DNA of 64,000 nucleotides, taken from the NCBI RefSeq assembly GCF_000002875.2, contig NC_009413.2:737823-801822 (forward strand), read 5' to 3'. Position 1 is the first letter of the stretch. The number at the start of each line of letters is the position of its first letter. The translations under genes and the position numbers were made by a program. This document shows positions 1 to 11,323 of this stretch, piece after piece. The notes below the pieces were generated by a model, which did not search any database, had not been told where the DNA came from, and saw only the letters and a program-made list of their open reading frames with translations. The DNA is from Leishmania infantum JPCM5. Lineage: Eukaryota > Euglenozoa > Kinetoplastea > Trypanosomatida > Trypanosomatidae.

Positions 1-228
1 TGGAGATGAGCTTGGCGCCGCTGAGTCGCTCTCGGTGGCGCCCTCGTGGCGATCGAAGCGAAACTCAAAGGCCACAACCTTGAGCCGAAACTGGATGGCG
101 ACAGTGGCGCGCAGGTTCTGCACAGTCGCCCTCGGGTTGGCCACCGTGATTTCCTTCGTCACTGCCTCACTCTCTGCCAGGAGAGACGAGTTGACGGAGG
201 AGACGAGGCAAGTCACGGTGAACTTCAT
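1..228 (-). CDS. 5' part of a hypothetical protein gene, cut by the window edge
   Basis: An open frame starts with ATG at position 228 and runs off the left edge, giving the first 76 residues. It opens with MKFTVTCLVSSVN and contains the stretch KEITVANPRATVQNL, whose alternating polar and hydrophobic pattern resembles the two-strand start of a ubiquitin-like fold, but this is only an impression. Third positions are GC-rich, as in the proven genes nearby, and the strand agrees with the cluster. The last visible residues are Ser/Ala/Pro-rich, perhaps a linker. The purine-rich plus strand to its right (360-480) would be a pyrimidine tract upstream of the start on the coding strand. Function unknown. 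Confidence 0.6.
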   Translation of the reverse strand, partial: MKFTVTCLVSSVNSSLLAESEAVTKEITVANPRATVQNLRATVAIQFRLKVVAFEFRFDRHEGATESDSAAPSSSP

Positions 229-842
229 ATCTATGCGACAGTTTCTATACTTGTGCGTGCGCAAGTCGTAGTGGTCGTCGCTTTTGGGGTGGTGGGGGTG
301 GTAGTAGCGCTACGCAGGGAAGGGGGATAATCGCCCGTGATGTTAGCGGAAGCGAGGAGTGTGTGCGTGTGTGTGTGAGAGAGAGGAAACATGGGCTTAG
401 AAGGTATGCGAGAGGGGAGGGAGGGGGCAGGGCAACACAATGAAGCTAGGTATAGGGAGGGGGACGGGAGAGAGGGCATGGCGTGTCTCCGGCTGCACTC
501 CTCTTTCGCTACTTACCCCATCACACATACACACACACACACAAACGAAAGCCGTAGGCTTGTCGGAAAAAAAGAGGCTAGCGCAAGCAATGTTGATGAG
601 GGCACATCGGTGCCATTGAGGAAAGCAGGAGCCCAGCATTTCCTACCTACCTACCTACTCACCAGCAGCTCCCTGGTGCGGTGAGCGGTGTGTCCCTCCC
701 TTTTGGTGCGCTCTGATCTTTGTTTTTTTTTCTCTTTTTCCTTCGCATTGTCTCGACGGTTTGGCAGTCGAATGCGCGTCGGCTCACGAAAGCGATGGGG
801 AGCGCATCAGCGGGGAGAGCAACACGAACACGGTGGGCTCCT
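229..842. other. Intergenic spacer
   Basis: No gene seen. It holds a G/A-rich stretch on the plus strand (about 370-480), a CA run near 524-542 and T runs near 720-740. It would contain the 3' untranslated region of the small gene to the right and the trans-splice acceptor of the partial gene to the left. Confidence 0.6.
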
Positions 843-1211
843 TCATCGATGTGCGTTGAAGTCCATAGGCTCCGTGCCGAACGGGCACTCCGCCGTGCCT
901 GGCGGTGCCCACACGTCCTTGGGCAGCGCAGTCCCGCACCACACCTCCGCGGCGGGGCACAGGCGCACACACTCTTCCATTGCCCAGGAGGGGTTCGTAA
1001 GGCTAGGGTAGAGCTGGGCAATCATCCGCGGCAACGCATCAGGAAACCTATCTCCGCGCTGCGTCGGGGTCGCGAGAGGTTCCTCGGCCGCTGCCGCCGT
1101 CGATGTGTTTAAACAATCTTCATTGTAACGGCGCACAGACTCCAAGAGAGCCGTGCGAATCTGGAGCTTGCCACCGCTGTTTGCGGTCGGTGTGTCGTTT
1201 GTTCCCCGCAT
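843..1211 (-). CDS. Small hypothetical protein, 122 aa
   Basis: An ATG at 1211 opens a 122-residue frame ending in TGA. I take it as real because third positions are strongly GC-biased, the residue mix is that of a folded protein (for example LQIRTALLESVRRYNED and ALPRMIAQLYPSLTN) and the strand fits the cluster, while the spacer ORFs around it are repetitive. The C-terminal third has four cysteines (EECVRLC, VWCG, AECPFG) and several tryptophans, which suggests a small disulphide- or metal-stabilised domain. I see no signal peptide or membrane segment. I do not recognise the family. Confidence 0.6.
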   Translation of the reverse strand: MRGTNDTPTANSGGKLQIRTALLESVRRYNEDCLNTSTAAAAEEPLATPTQRGDRFPDALPRMIAQLYPSLTNPSWAMEECVRLCPAAEVWCGTALPKDVWAPPGTAECPFGTEPMDFNAHR

Positions 1212-2257
1212 GATGTCTCACGCATTCACACACGCACGCACGCTCACTCAGAGAAACAGAGGATAGAGCAGGGATGTGCTTGAGAAGCCCTCTTCTTTTC
1301 AAGCAGGCAAGAAACGCAGAGGGTGAGGTGGGTGATGGGATGGCGTACTCCTGATACTCCAGTGGAGAGATTGTGTGAGAGCAGCGAGGTCTACTCACAA
1401 GATAGCAGCAGGCGAAGTGTGGCGGTGGTGAGAGAGAGCGGGGGAGGGGGGAACGAGCGGGTGCGTTCAAGAACTCATACACAAGCATGCGTGGTACAAG
1501 GTAGCCCCTCTCCTCTTTTCGATTCAGCCGCGCTGAAAGGGGAAACCCCACAGGCAGACGGCTAATAAGAGCGGAGCAGAGGAGGAGTAGGGGTAGAACG
1601 AAAGATGCACGCATGCACATGTACACACACACATACACACATACATATATACACATATGCATAGAGATATGTGTGCATGCTGGGTTATGTACGAGAGAAA
1701 AGGGCGCCATATACAACCACTCGTATAAAAACAATCATACTAAAAGCATAAGCGGGAGGCCACGCAGCAACGAGAAGGGCCGTCCAACACCACCCCTCCA
1801 CCTGCCTCGTCCATTTACGCGCCTTGCTTCATTGTCTCGTCCCTTTCCTTCGAGGCCATACACACAGCCGTGAGTGCAGCTGCTACCGAGGATGGGGGAG
1901 AGGTGAAAGCCCCAAGGGGTGTAAAGCCATCATGCATGTGTCTTCAGCGCACTTGAGGCTCCCTCCTGCTCCTCTCTTTGCCTACCATTTCACAATTCTG
2001 TCACGCTTCGCTGCAGTTATCTTCTTTTGTTGTGTGTGTGTGTGTGTGGCTTTGTGCTTCACCAGCATCCAACTCGATTGCCGACGCGGCTCACCATGCC
2101 AGCTGCATATGAAAACCTACACGTACACGCGCAACCACGCACAGCAATGTCGCCGCCGCGGGTGCTCTCTGACAGCCTCGGGAGATAACGGAGATGTGCT
2201 CGCACTTCCTCGCCTTTTGGGAGGGGCTTTGGTATCCGTTTCCTTTATTTGCTATCG
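1212..2257. other. Intergenic spacer
   Basis: No gene seen. It contains TG/CA and AT-rich microsatellite stretches at about 1618-1660, a TG run near 2031-2047, and purine-rich plus-strand segments at 1425-1460. The left part should hold the splice-acceptor region of the small gene, the right part the 3' untranslated region of the gene ending at 2258. Confidence 0.6.
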
Positions 2258-5200
2258 TCACTGCGCTGTCCAGCTCGACTTGCTAGGCGGTGTTCGCGGG
2301 ATGGGAACCGGTACCTGTATGTGCGGCTCCGACTCATCCTCGTCCTTGTCGCCGTCGTCCAACTGAGGGTGCGCCGGCTGAGAGGCGGGCATGCTCAGTT
2401 GATTATGCAGGTGCGATATGATTGTGCCCGATCGCCGAGCTTCACTGGACAACGCCGACGGGGCGGCGGTGACGGTGTCATCCTTCCTCGACACCTGAGA
2501 GCCACGCCCTCCAGCCTTTGGCACCGCTGGCTCAGCAAAGGGGAAGGGGGAGGGCGAGAGCGCTTTGCTGGTGGAGTTGGCCCTCAGGACATTGGCGCTT
2601 CCGCGGTTGCCATTCACGGCGCTAGTTGCCGCGGTGGCTGCTGGGGGTGTCGTAGTGCTGCGTGCGCTAGAAAGCTGAGCACCGAAAGCCTGCGTTCGCG
2701 CGCTCGAGTAGGCGATGCCTGCCTCGTCCACTGCTGCTGGGTGGCTGGCGCGTGAACGCCGAGATGTTGTGGAGGACAGCGAGGCCGCACCGGCGTCAAG
2801 AAACTGACGTACCTCGGCCGAAAGAACGTTTGCGTGGGGGCTGCCCAGTGCCGGGGCTGTCCCACGCAGCGCTCGCACGCCACGCCCATCCGAGCTAAAG
2901 GTGGAGACGGAGTTGCTGCTGAGGGCGCCGCCTGCGCGGCTGCCAACGGTCCCGCTCGGCATCTCTACCATTACCGCGGGAGACGCGCTCGTCTTTGTCC
3001 TGCTCGGTACCACGGACGAGGCGGCCGCCCGATCGGTGGGGCGTTGGCGCTCATTCAACTGCATCACGGCTTGGAGCAAGCGACGCTCGGCCATCGACTG
3101 CTTCATCGCACCTAAAGTAGGGGACTCGCTGTCGTGTTGGTTGACCGCCACTGTCCGCTTCCGCGGTGACACCGGGGAAGCCTCCTGCTCTGTCGATCGA
3201 ACACTCCGTCCGCTCTCCGCTACCTTGTCCAGCGCAGCCTCGACGTTCGAGAGGGAGATGCGAGGGGACGAAAGGCGCCAGTGACTGCCCCCGCGACGGG
3301 ACCCACTTGCTTCGCTACACTCTGAAAGCGTCGCAGGCGTCGCCAAAGGCGTCGACGCTGGCGGGGAACGGCGCCGCAAGTCGCTAACGGACAGTGGCGG
3401 GGCCGGGGCAACGGTGTTTCGTGGGCGCGACGAGGCTAGGGCGCTATGGTTGCCAGAGTGCATTGATCCAATGAAGGAAGCATGTTCGTACGCCAGCACT
3501 GGCGACGAGTCGCGGACGTCGTCGCTAGTAGGCTTACTGGCCTCGCCCGCAGTCACGCTGCTGCTGCTTGCTGGGGTGGCTGAACCGAACGGGGCGCTGG
3601 GGTGGTCCGTATTCATGACGGCGCTCGTGCTCCGGGGAGTGCGAGAGAGAGAAGAGGAGGGGGTTGTACCGAGGCTTTGACAGTTGCCGACGGAATCATG
3701 CTCGCCTCGCTTGCGCCCTGGCATGCCGGGTTGGCGTCTGGCGCCGCGCGCCGCAGTGAGGGCCGTTCCTGCGGTCGTAGCCGACGACGAAGGGATCGAC
3801 ACTCGAAAAGGGCGCTTGATGAGGACGGCGGACGGCAACGGTGGCGACTCGCTCGCTGCCGCCGCCGAAGATGGGATGGGTGCTGCCTTCGCAGAGTCAG
3901 CTGTGGCACCGACCAGCGTGAGCTGAGCGCCGAACTCCTCGTTGAACCACTCCGAGTCGGCATCCCAGCTGTCGGCGTTTTCTTTCCGCGTGAACGCCGC
4001 CGTGGTGGTCGAGGTTTGACGTATATCGAAGCCCCTCACGGCGCAGGGCGACAGCATCGCAGTCAAGCACTCCACCTTCTCCGGGTGCCTTCCCAGCCGA
4101 TTGTCATCGTATACAACGTGACTCTCGGAGGCGTCGAGATACTTGATCGCAGCCTCGTCGAACGTCACGTGCCGTGACTGCCTTGCGGACTCCTGCACGC
4201 TGATGCTTTCTGGATTGGACAATGAGCGGGCCCTTGAGTCACTAATGGCAGCCTTCGGAACACTGGATGGGGTGTGCGCACGACGGGAAGAGGATGTGGA
4301 CCCGGTCGAAGAGACGGCGCTCGACACGATACGTGTGGTGCTGTTCATGCGCCCCCTCCCTTTAAGGATGCTGTGGGCTGGAGATGTGGCCAACCACGGC
4401 TTGTCTAGGGTTGCCGGCCCCTCTGTGCCGTAGCGGGTCGCACTACCAGCAGCGGTGGTGCTGGAGGGCGACTGCGGCAGTGAGGCGCAGCCCTTATCTC
4501 TTTCCCCTTCCCTGCTAGCGGCAGCAGACGCAGCGAAGTTACGGGGATGACTTGGGTGCGGCGCGGCTTCCGCGAAGGACGCAGAGCCACTGGGGTGCAG
4601 CACTGGAGAGGATATGGAGTGTGTGTAAGAAACGTCGCGGGCGGGACTGCCGCACACCGCACGACTTTGCCGCCCTGCGACCACCGCATCGCTCGCCTCA
4701 CTCAGCTGCGGGCGAGCATAGGTGCTCGCACGTGCGTTGTAGTGTGCCTGGGCAGATGCGGGACGAGTTGCTCGAGTCAGGTGGTCTGGGGCGCGGAGAG
4801 CCTCTTCGCTCTCTCCTGCGAATGCATCAGTAGCGCACCTGAGTGCAGCAGCATGGTCGAAGGTGTCGAAGGATGGGCATGGGCACGGCTCTGCAGATCT
4901 GGCTCGGACAGATGAACGGGCGGACATGACTCGAGCGGTTGTCTCCCTGTCGCTCTCCGCGGCTAATGCAGAGCTACGCGGCGCACTACGTCTCGTGGAA
5001 GCCCCGGTGCTCTTCAGGGTCTCTGTAGTGCCTCGAGCGCTGTTCCACCGGGTGTTGTGTCGGCCATTGTGAGAGGGCGAGACGATAGGGGATACTTGTG
5101 CGTGGGCCCGTCCTGCTCGGCACAGCGCCCCGCCTTTTGCTACAACGCGCGGCGCCTTCGCCCACACGAGGGAGGCGCTCGGTGGCGGCACCAGAGATAG

Positions 5201-5296
5201 TGTGTCGCCGTGAGTCGCCGCTAACTCAGGGGCGGCCTTTAGGGAAGGCGTCTGCTCTGTGAGCCGCGGCTGCAACGGGCGGCGCAGCGGCGGCAT
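2258..5296 (-). CDS. Large disordered hypothetical protein, 1012 aa
   Basis: A single open frame from ATG at 5296 encodes 1012 residues rich in Ser, Ala, Arg, Pro and Thr, with very long low-complexity stretches and no membrane segments or signal peptide. Two short stretches stand out as possibly ordered: RHVTFDEAAIKYLDASESHV followed soon by a Cys-containing segment (about residues 375-425), and DSWDADSEWFNEEFGAQL (about 440-460). The C-terminus is acidic (DDGDKDEDESEPH) and then Pro-rich. The many basic Ser/Arg-Ser sites would suit a phosphorylated scaffold or cytoskeletal protein, but that is inference. I do not recognise the family. Third-position GC bias and the length of the open frame make it a confident coding call. 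Confidence 0.8.
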   Translation of the reverse strand: MPPLRRPLQPRLTEQTPSLKAAPELAATHGDTLSLVPPPSASLVWAKAPRVVAKGGALCRAGRAHAQVSPIVSPSHNGRHNTRWNSARGTTETLKSTGASTRRSAPRSSALAAESDRETTARVMSARSSVRARSAEPCPCPSFDTFDHAAALRCATDAFAGESEEALRAPDHLTRATRPASAQAHYNARASTYARPQLSEASDAVVAGRQSRAVCGSPARDVSYTHSISSPVLHPSGSASFAEAAPHPSHPRNFAASAAASREGERDKGCASLPQSPSSTTAAGSATRYGTEGPATLDKPWLATSPAHSILKGRGRMNSTTRIVSSAVSSTGSTSSSRRAHTPSSVPKAAISDSRARSLSNPESISVQESARQSRHVTFDEAAIKYLDASESHVVYDDNRLGRHPEKVECLTAMLSPCAVRGFDIRQTSTTTAAFTRKENADSWDADSEWFNEEFGAQLTLVGATADSAKAAPIPSSAAAASESPPLPSAVLIKRPFRVSIPSSSATTAGTALTAARGARRQPGMPGRKRGEHDSVGNCQSLGTTPSSSLSRTPRSTSAVMNTDHPSAPFGSATPASSSSVTAGEASKPTSDDVRDSSPVLAYEHASFIGSMHSGNHSALASSRPRNTVAPAPPLSVSDLRRRSPPASTPLATPATLSECSEASGSRRGGSHWRLSSPRISLSNVEAALDKVAESGRSVRSTEQEASPVSPRKRTVAVNQHDSESPTLGAMKQSMAERRLLQAVMQLNERQRPTDRAAASSVVPSRTKTSASPAVMVEMPSGTVGSRAGGALSSNSVSTFSSDGRGVRALRGTAPALGSPHANVLSAEVRQFLDAGAASLSSTTSRRSRASHPAAVDEAGIAYSSARTQAFGAQLSSARSTTTPPAATAATSAVNGNRGSANVLRANSTSKALSPSPFPFAEPAVPKAGGRGSQVSRKDDTVTAAPSALSSEARRSGTIISHLHNQLSMPASQPAHPQLDDGDKDEDESEPHIQVPVPIPRTPPSKSSWTAQ

Positions 5297-8200
5297 TCAG
5301 CTGCTGCGAAACCACCAAATACACAATGATGAGAAACCGAAATCAGGGAAACAACGGCTTACACTCGAAACCCGCCTCCCAAAAAAAAAATAATAATAAT
5401 AATGCTAATAATAATATGCTTTTTTTTTGTGTTCTGGTTTTATACAAGGCACGCTTCTCTCTCGTGTACACCGGCGTGCGCACCCTGTGCTGATACCGAT
5501 AAAGAGAGGGGGGAGAGGGGGGGGGAGAGACGGAATCAGAGAGCCAAAGCCCCTTTGTATGGGCGCGTGTGAGTGATGGCGAGAAAGGAAGGAGGGAGAA
5601 GAGCAGTGGCAAAACGGCACGACGCGGAACGAGAACAATCTACAGTTCTACGAGTGACGACGCACGAGTAGGGTGGGAGGGAGGGGAGAAGGTAGGAGGG
5701 AAGATACCAAGCAACACAAGAGAAAAAAGAGGAAGTTTGTTTGTGTGTGTGTGGAGGGGGGGTGCTTGTTTTATGTTTCTAGGGGAAAGAAAAGTGAGGC
5801 GGTGAGGAGAGCGGGTGCAGAGGACAGATGGGGTCAAGCAGTGGAGGAGGGAAGAGTTCAAAATGAAGAGAGGAGGAGGAGGAGGAGAGATTCGAGTAAA
5901 TGAACACTGAGTATGCATGCATGTGTGTGTGTGTGTGTGTGTGTCGGGGGCGGGCAAACAGAATGGTATTGCGAGCCTGTGGGCCACTGGAAGAACGAGA
6001 GGGCGCGCAAAGGGCGAACAAGAACATAAAAGGGAAGAGAGCCGCGCGTGCGAAAAACTCACACGCACAGAGAGAGAGAGGCACACCTGTCAAGAACACG
6101 AGATCAGCGCAAGGAAAAAAAAAGAAGAATGCGGAAGGAAAGAAGGAATGAATGGGGGAGGGGATGATAAAAACCCGTCGACAGAAGCAAGCAAAACAGA
6201 TGTAACAGGCAAGCGCTTTCCCTTTTGCTGTTGTTTTGCTTTGCTGCTGTTTGGCCAATGTATGCTTCTATGCGAGTGGAGTGTCTCTGCGTGTGTTCGC
6301 CGCTGTGCAAGGTGAAGGGCGGTGTGGTGTGTGGAAACAAGCAAACAATCGAAGCCCTCGAGCAAGGAAGAGGGAAGAACAGACGGGACGGGAGGGGTGG
6401 GAGGGGGTCGAGAAAGACCAGAGAACAGACACGCGCACTGCAACCAAAAAGGAGGAGGGGTCCAACAAGAAAAATAAGGCAAATGATGGGAAAAGGGGGG
6501 AGGGGCGAAAAAAACGAGAGGGAAAAATAGAGGGGAGATGGGGAGAGGGTGGGTAGTAGGGCAACTCGATAAGACGGACGCACAAGCACACAAACAGGTA
6601 GACAGGAGCGCACGGGTGGGAGAGGGTGTTACACAGCGAGGCACTGGTAAGAATGACGATGAAGGGATGTAGTGGTAGGGAGGTCGATGGGGAGCAAAGA
6701 CAAGCCGAGCAGCAGACCAAGACGTACGAAACCACGTAAATGCCCACACACAAGAGGCAAAAGCCAACAGAGGACACACACACAAGGATAAAGGGCAATA
6801 AAGAGCAGAGAGGAAGGCGTGAAAAGGATGAAGAGGTGGAGGGGACAAACCACAGCGATGTTTGCCTGCATGAAAGAGAGAGAGAGTACGTGTGTACGTG
6901 GGTGTGGTCAACACTCTCAACAAACGCACACGAAGAAAAGGGAGAAAAAAAAAAACAGAAGGGACAGTAGCAGCAAGGAGATTGCCCAAAGAGAAAGTTT
7001 TGTGTATGTGTGTGTGTGTGTGTGTGTCTGCGAAACGAACGCTCTTCAGCCCCACCCCCACAACGCTCCTTTATATGCACCGCGTCTGCGGTAGCACGAC
7101 GCACAGAGATGCAGCACACACCCACGCGCTATGTGTAATGGCCGGCCAACTAATGAAAATCGGCTAAGAGGAAGAGGAAGGATGAAGGGGGTGGGGGCAA
7201 GAGAAGCTGCAGATGGTGACAAGTGTTCAGCGAGAGAGGGAAACCAGATAAACAACAAAAAGAAGAGAGCGTCTGAAGACAATACGAAATTTTGGCACAA
7301 ATATGTGCGCATACATCGATATACGCACCTGGAAGTCGGCGGGAGGGGGGGCAGCGAGACGCGCGCACACACAGGCACCCTAGGAGCGGGGGGAGGGGGA
7401 GAGTAGAGATGAGTGTGGCGACGTTGTGAATGGGTTTGTGTCGGATGATGGTTGCGGGGTGGAAACGGTAGAAGAGACGGTGGAAAAAAAAAGTAGAGGG
7501 GGAAGCGAAAGAGGAAGCGTGTGGCCTGGGGTATAAGGGGTGGTGGAGGCGGAATCGAGCAGCAATGCATCGGTACACATACATACACAGCCTTGTGCGA
7601 AAGGCCGCGCCTTGCTTCATGCGAAACCAGTGGACAAGAAGCGGGTGGGTGTTGAATCTGCGTACACCCTCCACTCTGGTGAGCGAGAACAAGGAGTAAG
7701 GAAAGGCGAGGAGGGCCAAGCGCGTGAGAGAGATTGCAGAGGAGAAACGCGCGGCGTGGTACTTCACGAGGGTCCTAGAGAGACGTCGAACCATCACCAC
7801 TTCCCTCCATCACCCTCGCCATCGCCGGTACCCTCCGTATCACACCTTGCCCGCCCCCTACCACACTAACCGTCCTGTTACGCGTCGTCTTTCTTTTTTT
7901 GCTTCTTCCTGTTCTCTCCATTCAACTATGTGCCCCCGTCCCCGTACATCGTCTCGCCTGCAGCGCTCCCCTTACCTCCCTTTGGTGCCTGCACCAACAC
8001 TACCAACGCACTCTGCGTACGCCACAGGTTCAAACACTGGGCAGCAGGAGCAGCAAAGGAGGAGGGACTGCACACTGCTATCTTCATGCAAGCTCTTCGC
8101 ATTCCGTTTTGTTTTCCGTAAGAACCTTGATTTTGGATGCAGCACTATCTGTCTGTTGGCTGGTGCGCTTCGCGTCAAGTGTCTGTTGCACTTCATTGAA

Positions 8201-9280
8201 CGGTGCACATCTTCTCTTTCTTTGTCAGGGAGGAAGGGGAGGTCTAGGGCCGATGCGGAGCGCGGGCTGCCGTGCCCCTTACTCCAACTTCCCCGCTGCT
8301 GATGCAGCCGAACGCTACACGTAGCGAGGGAGAGAAAGAACGATGTGGGCAGGGCGGCGGGAGAGAGAAGACGCGCAGTCAACTGAGCGGCTGCCGGCAC
8401 GCAGATGGGGGAGGGAGATAGACTGCGAAACAAGAATGTGGTGCAGTGCTAGCACGGAGAACAGCAAAACGCAGCAACGCACAAGCTGGGGTCACGACAG
8501 CGCCAGACGGGACGCACACACACACACACACACACACAGAGGCGTGTGAATCGTATACACATGCACGCGCGCACCTGAACACAGAAAGGAAAAGGAAAAA
8601 CGAAAAGCAAAGGAGGGCAAGAGGAACGGTGTCGGAATGGAGTTCGCCGCTCTGCATGCCCGTCCCTGTATCGGCCCTTTTCGCTTTATGCGAGAACACG
8701 CACAGACACACAGCACAAAAAGAGTCAAGAAGGGGCGACCGTAGAGGTGAAGGACTACCGCACAGCCTCCCCCCCACCCCGCGAAACGCCGGCGAGCGCA
8801 ATACGGGGCGTTGTCGTTGATTCGCAGCCCTCTCTTTCTCTTACAGATACGGGTGGTGCGAAGAGGCACACACAAAGAGCACAAAATGGGAGAAAAGAAG
8901 GGTTCGACAGTGAGTGTTCGCTACAACACACACGCAAATGTCACATCCCTCTCTCCCCCTCCCCACACATGCACGCATACGTACACAATTGCGACGCACA
9001 AGAGCAAAGCCAAGCACTCAGACGGACTACGCGCACAAGAAAAAAAGGCGCAGAACAATGAGAACAACACGAGCCGAAAAAAAAAAAAGAAAAGCACGCA
9101 GACGCCGAGCACTAAAAATACCGAAGGGCGGACGAGAGCGATGGAGAGGGAGCGGGTGAGAGCGACGCAGCACACACACAAAGGAGGCGAAACAAGTATC
9201 ACTGCCGCACACCACCTCGCCTCTTCCCCGTTTCGCCTTTTCCTTCTCGCCAGACACGCGGGGAGGTGAGGCCATCCTCT
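5297..9280. other. Long intergenic spacer (about 4 kb), purine-rich on the plus strand
   Basis: No convincing gene. Most of 5500-7600 is G/A-rich on the plus strand, so all minus-strand frames there read as Ser/Leu/Pro/Phe/His-rich nonsense. TG runs lie at about 5922-5944 and 7006-7027, and a CA run at about 8515-8537. A plus-strand pyrimidine-rich patch covers about 7790-7960. This must hold the 3' untranslated region of the TM9 gene and the splice-acceptor tract of the 1012-aa gene. It is the longest gene-free stretch in the window. Confidence 0.6.
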
Positions 9281-11323
9281 CTAGTCAATCTTGATGCTGC
9301 CGTAGATCCTGCGCACGAACACGATGGAGACGATCACGCCGACGGCACCAGCCGCCATTCCGTACATATACGACACCATCCCCATGTAGGAAAAGAAAAG
9401 CACCGCAGAGGCGAAGCTGCTCACGGAGACGTGAGACATGAAAAAAATGAGCGACATGCAGAACATGTGAACACCGGCACCGCCGGGCACGAGGTACGCA
9501 ATCCACCACCAGCGATGATTCTCGTAGCAAAGAACGTAGTACAGGCACGATATCGTGACGAGAGCGCAGACGAGTACCCAAATGCACGCCGTCACGGTGA
9601 GGAAGCCGAAGGAGTAATAGATCTGTCCCTCCCACAGATCTTGCATGATGTAGTAGAGCTCGATCACGACGACGACAAGCGGAACAGATGGCCAGAAGAC
9701 GCAGATGAAAATGGGCTGATTGATCCAGCTTTGTGTCGGGATCTCGCGAGCGAGGCGACCGACCCGCGTCGGGTTCGTGATGGGCTGCTGGCGGAAGGCC
9801 ACGGAGCCTCCCAACACCGTCAGCGGCAGGCTCACCGCCACGAAGAGCGTCAGCATCTCCAACAGCGTCATGAACGGGATGGCAGTAGTGGCGCCGTGCG
9901 CCTTGTTGATGATGAGGATGAAAATGTAGATGAGCAGCATTGCACCCGGCAGTGTGAAGCTGCACGTGAAAATGTTTTTCCATGCACGGCAGTTGAGGTA
10001 CTGCAGCAGCACACCGCAGACATAGCCGCTAATGAGCGACGTGAAGACGGCGGTCAGCAGCATTGTCGTGAGGAGAGCACCGCGCCGAGAGGGGGAGAGG
10101 AAGCCCATAAGCGCTATGATTAGCACCACCCCAACAGTCGTGAGGATTTGGACACCGTTGGCGACGAAGATGGCAAGCCAGTTTGCGTAAAGTGGCGGGC
10201 GGAACACGTCGGCGTGAACCAGCTTCCATCCCACCTCCTCTTGCAAGTCCTCTGGGTCTTCGGAGTTGTAGCGGTTAAAGTCCTTGTGCAGCGCCCTTAG
10301 CAGAACCCCCATCACCGCGCTGCCAATGAACAGCACCACCACGAGCGAGAGGATGATAAAGAGGATGTGGCCAGCGGGTGCGGCAGCGGCGGCGGCAGTG
10401 AGGTAGAAGTCCCAGCGCGTCGCCCACTTAACGTTCGGGTTCTCCTTCCACTTGACGCTGTACGTCCAGTACACCGTCGCCTTGTTCTGCGTAACATTCT
10501 TCATCTTGAGGCCGCGCATTGGCGCGAGAACCTCCGGCGCGACTTTCATCTGGCTGTTGCACTCTAGGGAGTCGCTCCAAGCGATGCTTCTGGCCTTGAC
10601 GTCGATAAAGACCACGATATACCTCCTTTCCTCCTCTGCTGTCGTGCTGGTCGTCTGGCTGTCGTGGTTGTAGTGAATCGTGAAATCAAGGTGATTGTTT
10701 AGCAGCGCCGCCCGGTCGCTCGTGCATTTGGCCGGGACACCGAGCGGGAACCCTCGCTGTGCGTAGATCTTGACGTCCTTGCCGAGTTTCTTGGCGCACT
10801 CGCTCATCTGTGTGCTTTCCGGGTTGGTGGAGAAGACGGGCAAGTTGTCGATGTTCATGTACACACGGTACCATTTATTGATCATCTTTGTGAGGTTCTT
10901 CGACTCCTTGCGGCGAATTGTCTCGGTGTTGGCGATGAAGTCGCAATCGGGGAGAGCCATGCACTTCACATCTTCCTTCATCCTGACGGTGTACAGGGAG
11001 TTGAGCATGCGGTCACCCCATATGATCTCGCCAATGGACTCCTCCTTGAACTCCTGCCTCGCCGGCTGACAGAACGGCATCTTTGAGTAGTCGATGGGAA
11101 ACATCTCCGACGAGGATCGCAACGAGTTCACCATGAATTTCACCTTTTCGCCTTTCTTGTACGCTTTCTCTGCTGCGCCAGGCACATAAAAGGCGCTTGC
11201 AGGGGTCGCGCCCGCGGCCAGCAGCTGTAGCACCACCAGCAGGGTGAGCAGCAGCAGCAGTGGAGGCCTCGCACCTGCGTTGCTGCTGCAGTGGGAGCGC
11301 GCATGCTGGGTGGAAACCGACAT
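9281..11323 (-). CDS. TM9 superfamily (nonaspanin / endomembrane) protein
   Basis: The protein is 680 aa from ATG at 11323, close to the usual 580-680 for the family. I chose this ATG because it directly precedes a signal peptide (LLLLLTLLVVLQLLAAG, then A-rich cleavage region); the frame stays open upstream but reads as spacer. Residues about 45-315 form the luminal domain with family features such as the paired cysteines, GFPLGV and a WTYSVKW segment; the first membrane helix is near 316-340 and eight more follow to the end. The final residues are KID, matching the KXD/E COPI-binding tail by which nonaspanins stay in the Golgi. These proteins act in Golgi/endosomal sorting of membrane proteins with unusual transmembrane segments. 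SYS1, another Golgi protein, is the upstream neighbour. Confidence 0.92.
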   Translation of the reverse strand: MSVSTQHARSHCSSNAGARPPLLLLLTLLVVLQLLAAGATPASAFYVPGAAEKAYKKGEKVKFMVNSLRSSSEMFPIDYSKMPFCQPARQEFKEESIGEIIWGDRMLNSLYTVRMKEDVKCMALPDCDFIANTETIRRKESKNLTKMINKWYRVYMNIDNLPVFSTNPESTQMSECAKKLGKDVKIYAQRGFPLGVPAKCTSDRAALLNNHLDFTIHYNHDSQTTSTTAEEERRYIVVFIDVKARSIAWSDSLECNSQMKVAPEVLAPMRGLKMKNVTQNKATVYWTYSVKWKENPNVKWATRWDFYLTAAAAAAPAGHILFIILSLVVVLFIGSAVMGVLLRALHKDFNRYNSEDPEDLQEEVGWKLVHADVFRPPLYANWLAIFVANGVQILTTVGVVLIIALMGFLSPSRRGALLTTMLLTAVFTSLISGYVCGVLLQYLNCRAWKNIFTCSFTLPGAMLLIYIFILIINKAHGATTAIPFMTLLEMLTLFVAVSLPLTVLGGSVAFRQQPITNPTRVGRLAREIPTQSWINQPIFICVFWPSVPLVVVVIELYYIMQDLWEGQIYYSFGFLTVTACIWVLVCALVTISCLYYVLCYENHRWWWIAYLVPGGAGVHMFCMSLIFFMSHVSVSSFASAVLFFSYMGMVSYMYGMAAGAVGVIVSIVFVRRIYGSIKID

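Noticed and set aside
6090..7125. Overlapping long open frames of 285 and 323 codons on the minus strand
   Set aside because: They translate pyrimidine-rich spacer into Ser/Leu/Phe/Pro/His and Thr-His repeats; no domain, no codon bias, all frames open alike.
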